Origin: an uncultured Prevotellaceae bacterium
GTDB taxonomy: Bacteria; Bacteroidota; Bacteroidia; Bacteroidales; Bacteroidaceae
NCBI GenBank assembly: GCA_947176655.1
Contig: CAMWRK010000076.1
Span: 1-9,284, forward strand
Reading direction: 5' to 3'
DNA: 9,284 nucleotides
A program made the translations under genes and the position numbers. The stretch's first letter is position 1. Every line of letters begins with the position of its first letter. Shown in pieces: positions 6,911 through 9,284 of this stretch. The notes below the pieces were generated by a model. It saw only the letters and a program-made list of their open reading frames with translations. It searched no databases and had not been told where the DNA came from.

Positions 6911-7645
6911 ATGAAGTACGCACTTGTAACCGGTGGCAGCCGTGGAATAGGCCGTGCCGTATGTGTGAAGTTGGCCTCTATGGGTTATAATGTCCTCATC
7001 AACTATGCCGGTAATACTGTCGCTGCAGAAGAGACGCTGTCTTTGGTTCGCGAGGCAGGTACTGATGGTGAACTGATGAGGTTCGATGTCAGCAATGCCG
7101 ATGAAACACGCGAGGCTATAGAGGCTTGGCAGAATGCTCACAGAGACAGCGACGAATACATTGAGGTTCTTGTCAACAATGCAGGTATACGCAAGGATAA
7201 TATTCTCGGTCTGATGCCGCATGAGGATTGGATCAGTGTATTGAGTGTTACGCTCAATGGTTTTTACAATGTTACCCAGCCACTGCTTATGTCAATGCAG
7301 TATCACAAGTTCGGACGCATTATAAACATGGCCAGTGTCAGTGGCATAATGGGTATGCAGGGACAGACGAATTACTCGGCAGCCAAGGGTGGACTTATTG
7401 CTGCAACCAAAGCATTGGCCAAAGAGGTGGCAAGAAAGAATATTACCTGTAATGCCATAGCTCCAGGCTTCATTAAGACGGATATGGTGGAGGGGCTGGA
7501 TGAGGCTGCACTCAAAAAGACAATTCCAGCCAACCGTTTCGGCACGCCTGAGGAGATAGCGGAGTGTGTGGCCTTTCTGTGCACTCCTCAGGCCGGATAT
7601 ATAACCGGAAATGTCATATCTATTAATGGTGGCTTGTATACATGA
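6911..7645 (+). CDS. fabG: 3-oxoacyl-ACP reductase, FabG/ApeQ-like short-chain dehydrogenase
   Basis: A 244-residue classical SDR, the length of FabG. The cofactor loop TGGSRGIG is at 7-14, NNAG at 89-92, and the catalytic triad is Ser142, Tyr155 and Lys159 in the YSAAK motif, with the FabG-like segment GQTNYSAAKGGL. NAIAPGFIKTDM (181-192) and the C-terminal TGNVISINGG are also FabG hallmarks. It reduces 3-oxoacyl-ACP to 3-hydroxyacyl-ACP with NADPH, supplying the substrate for the two upstream dehydratases. Its place in the operon argues for a pathway-dedicated copy (ApeQ equivalent) rather than the housekeeping FabG, although chemistry and sequence cannot separate the two. The 35-nt spacer upstream is AT-rich with no clear Shine-Dalgarno sequence. 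Confidence 0.92.
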   Translation: MKYALVTGGSRGIGRAVCVKLASMGYNVLINYAGNTVAAEETLSLVREAGTDGELMRFDVSNADETREAIEAWQNAHRDSDEYIEVLVNNAGIRKDNILGLMPHEDWISVLSVTLNGFYNVTQPLLMSMQYHKFGRIINMASVSGIMGMQGQTNYSAAKGGLIAATKALAKEVARKNITCNAIAPGFIKTDMVEGLDEAALKKTIPANRFGTPEEIAECVAFLCTPQAGYITGNVISINGGLYT

Positions 7646-7680
7646 ACCTCCAGTGATTTTGTATTCAGAAAATAAGTGAC

Positions 7681-8103
7681 GTGGAGTTGACAGATGTATG
7701 CCGTGTTCCGGTAAAGTTCAGCGAGGTGGATTCCATGCGTGTTGTCTGGCACGGTAATTATGTGATGTATTTTGAGGATGGCCGCGAGTCCTTTGGCCGT
7801 CACTATCCAGGAATGGGCTATGAAGTCATGCAGGAGCGTGGCATTTATGCTCCTATCTACGATGTCCATACCAGACACTATGCCTCTCTGCGTATGGGTG
7901 ATGTGGCTGTAATCCACACAACTTTCGTGCCACGTCGAGGTGCCAGATTGGACTATAAGTACCGCATCTACCGCGAAAGTGACGGAGTTCTTTGTTGCGA
8001 GGGCGAGACAACACAACTGTTTGTCGAACCAGGTGGAACCCTGATGCTTCAGTTCCCTGATTTTGTACAGGAATGGATGGATAGGTGGCTTGTACAGTCA
8101 TGA
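7681..8103 (+). CDS. 4HBT/YbgC-type acyl thioesterase
   Basis: A hotdog-fold thioesterase of 140 residues, normal for the family. The active-site helix region FSEVDSMRVVWHGNYVMYFE (13-32) shows Asp17, His24, Asn26-Tyr27 and Glu32 in the pattern of 4-hydroxybenzoyl-CoA/YbgC thioesterases. It would hydrolyse acyl-ACP or acyl-CoA, either to release the finished chain or to clear stalled chains; a thioesterase of this type (ApeK) occurs in aryl polyene clusters. No ATG is available at the N terminus: a stop at 7654-7656 limits the frame, and the GTG at 7681 gives the expected MELTDV... start (TTG at 7687 is an alternative). It lies 35 nt after the ketoreductase and is the last gene before the hairpin at 8124, so it ends the operon. 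Confidence 0.88.
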   Translation: MELTDVCRVPVKFSEVDSMRVVWHGNYVMYFEDGRESFGRHYPGMGYEVMQERGIYAPIYDVHTRHYASLRMGDVAVIHTTFVPRRGARLDYKYRIYRESDGVLCCEGETTQLFVEPGGTLMLQFPDFVQEWMDRWLVQS

Positions 8104-8123
8104 CAGTTATGCCACATACAAAT

Positions 8124-8166
8124 TATTCCCCCGAAGGTGATATTGGTTCACACTTTCGGAGGAATA
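8124..8166. terminator. hairpin between convergent genes, probable shared terminator
   Basis: The arms 8124-8139 (TATTCCCCCGAAGGTG) and 8151-8166 (CACTTTCGGAGGAATA) form a 16-bp stem with one C-A mismatch and one G-U pair around an 11-nt loop. It lies 20 nt after the thioesterase stop and 48 nt after the rho stop on the other strand. On the - strand the stem is followed by a short U-rich stretch (AATTTGTATG); on the + strand the downstream sequence is only weakly U-rich. It is therefore a better intrinsic terminator for rho than for the polyene operon, but may serve both or protect the 3' ends. Confidence 0.6.
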
Positions 8167-8214
8167 TGTATTACTGCTGTCCTTCGTTATGGATGACGCA
8201 GTAGCATGTGTGGG

Positions 8215-9284
8215 TTATGAATTCATGGAGATGAGGAATTCCTCGTTGCTGACAGTTCGTTCTATTCTGGTTTTCACCTCTGTCATTGCCTCTATGGCAT
8301 TCATGTCAGCTAGGAACTTGCGTAGAATCCACATACGATCCAGTGTCATTTTGTCCTGCAACAGGTCATCGCGTCTGGTGCTGGACTGTACGATGTTTAC
8401 GGCGGGGAAAATGCGTTTGTTGGCTAGGATGCGGTCAAGTTGCAGTTCCATGTTGCCTGTACCCTTGAATTCCTCAAAGATAACCTCATCCATCTTGCTG
8501 CCGGTGTCTGTGAGGGCTGTGGCTATGATGGTAAGCGATCCTCCGCCTTCGATGTTGCGTGCTGCACCGAAAAAACGTTTTGGCTTGTGCATGGCATTGG
8601 CATCTACACCACCTGTCAGCACCTTGCCGCTGGCCGGGGTTACTGTGTTGTAGGCGCGTGCCAGTCTGGTGATGCTGTCAAGGAATATGACAACATCATG
8701 TCCGCATTCCACCATACGTTTGGCTTTTTCCAGAACAATGCCGGCTATACGCACGTGACGTTCTGCCGGTTCGTCGAAAGTGGAGGCTATGACCTCGGCT
8801 TTTACAGTGCGCGCCATGTCTGTAACCTCCTCCGGGCGCTCGTCGATTAGCAGCATCATTAGGTAGGCCTCAGGATGGTTTCTTGCTATGGCATTGGCAA
8901 TTTCTTTCATCAGGATAGTCTTACCTGTTTTGGGCTGTGCCACTATAAGTGCACGCTGCCCTTTGCCAATTGGAGCGAAAAGGTCAACTATACGCACGGA
9001 AAGTGTATCGTTGTGACCGCTACACAAATTGAACTTTTCATCTGGAAATAGCGGTGTAAGATTCTCGAACGGAGAACGATCTCTAATGACACGAGGGTCG
9101 CACCCGTTGATGCTTAGGATTTTACCCATGGTGTAGTACTTCTCTCCACGTGAGGGCATGTTTATGGTACCACGAACTACGTCGCCGGTTTTCAGACCGT
9201 AACTTTTGATTTGCTGATAAGTAATCTGAATGTCATCGGGGGAGGGCATGTAATTAAAATCGGATGAACGTAGAAAGCCGTTAG
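8215..9284 (-). CDS. rho: transcription termination factor Rho, C-terminal part (5' end outside window)
   Basis: Rho is a hexameric RNA-dependent ATPase/helicase that pulls RNA from elongating polymerase. About 355 residues are visible, ending at TAA 8215-8217. The frame continues past the ATG at 9249 to the right edge, with residues matching the GFLRS...NY..GPDDI part of the cold-shock-like RNA-binding domain, so that ATG is internal. The ATPase domain is complete. The Walker A AQPKTGKT is encoded at 8917-8940, followed by the LLIDERPEEVTDM segment and the Walker B-type strand VVIFLDSITRLARAYNT. Next come the Q-loop region KVLTGGVDAN and the R-loop region TDTGSKMDEVIFEEFKGTGN. Identity to E. 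coli Rho is high throughout. Bacteroidetes Rho usually has a large N-terminal extension, which would lie outside the window. The gene converges on the polyene operon. Confidence 0.97.
   Translation of the reverse strand, partial: NGFLRSSDFNYMPSPDDIQITYQQIKSYGLKTGDVVRGTINMPSRGEKYYTMGKILSINGCDPRVIRDRSPFENLTPLFPDEKFNLCSGHNDTLSVRIVDLFAPIGKGQRALIVAQPKTGKTILMKEIANAIARNHPEAYLMMLLIDERPEEVTDMARTVKAEVIASTFDEPAERHVRIAGIVLEKAKRMVECGHDVVIFLDSITRLARAYNTVTPASGKVLTGGVDANAMHKPKRFFGAARNIEGGGSLTIIATALTDTGSKMDEVIFEEFKGTGNMELQLDRILANKRIFPAVNIVQSSTRRDDLLQDKMTLDRMWILRKFLADMNAIEAMTEVKTRIERTVSNEEFLISMNS

Noticed and set aside
9247..9249. ATG at 9249 (- strand) as the start of rho
   Set aside because: The frame continues upstream with conserved Rho residues (GFLRS, NY before MPSPDDI) to the window edge, so the gene is cut by the window and not short.

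Overview
The window comes from a Bacteroidales-type bacterium (Bacteroides/Prevotella-like). The evidence is a DUF5686/CarboxypepD_reg-like outer-membrane protein (a Bacteroidetes family), a Rho factor with Bacteroidetes-like sequence, moderate GC, and weak or absent Shine-Dalgarno sequences. The genus cannot be fixed from the sequence alone. No RNA genes, insertion sequences, CRISPR arrays or phage genes were seen.

Layout: the + strand opens with the 3' end of a GNAT-like acetyltransferase gene (1-301). A tight run of eight genes follows on the same strand (367-8103): a FabB-like beta-ketoacyl-ACP synthase, an acyl carrier protein, two different hotdog-fold 3-hydroxyacyl-ACP dehydratases (ApeP-like and ApeI-like), a CrtI/retinol-saturase-type FAD oxidoreductase, an 898-residue DUF5686 outer-membrane beta-barrel protein, a FabG-type ketoreductase and a 4HBT-type acyl thioesterase. 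Gaps are 12-90 nt, and the ACP and first dehydratase genes overlap by 26 nt, so the set reads as one operon. It ends at a long hairpin (8124-8166) shared with the convergent rho gene on the - strand, which runs off the right edge.

How the genes work together: synthase + ACP + ketoreductase + dehydratases make a complete condense-reduce-dehydrate cycle, and there is no enoyl reductase. Such a set leaves a double bond after each round and builds a conjugated polyenoyl-ACP, as in aryl polyene (APE), flexirubin and dialkylresorcinol pigment clusters. The thioesterase would release or edit chains. The CrtI-like flavoenzyme could desaturate, isomerise or otherwise tailor the polyene. The DUF5686 barrel suggests an outer-membrane destination. 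Several parts of the classical APE/flexirubin clusters are absent here: a chain-length-factor partner, aromatic ammonia lyase or starter ligase, lipid acyltransferases, LolA-like carrier and MMPL exporter. They may lie left of the window or elsewhere, or this may be a reduced variant with a different starter and product. That compact set, with its embedded flavoenzyme and barrel protein, is the most interesting feature of the window.
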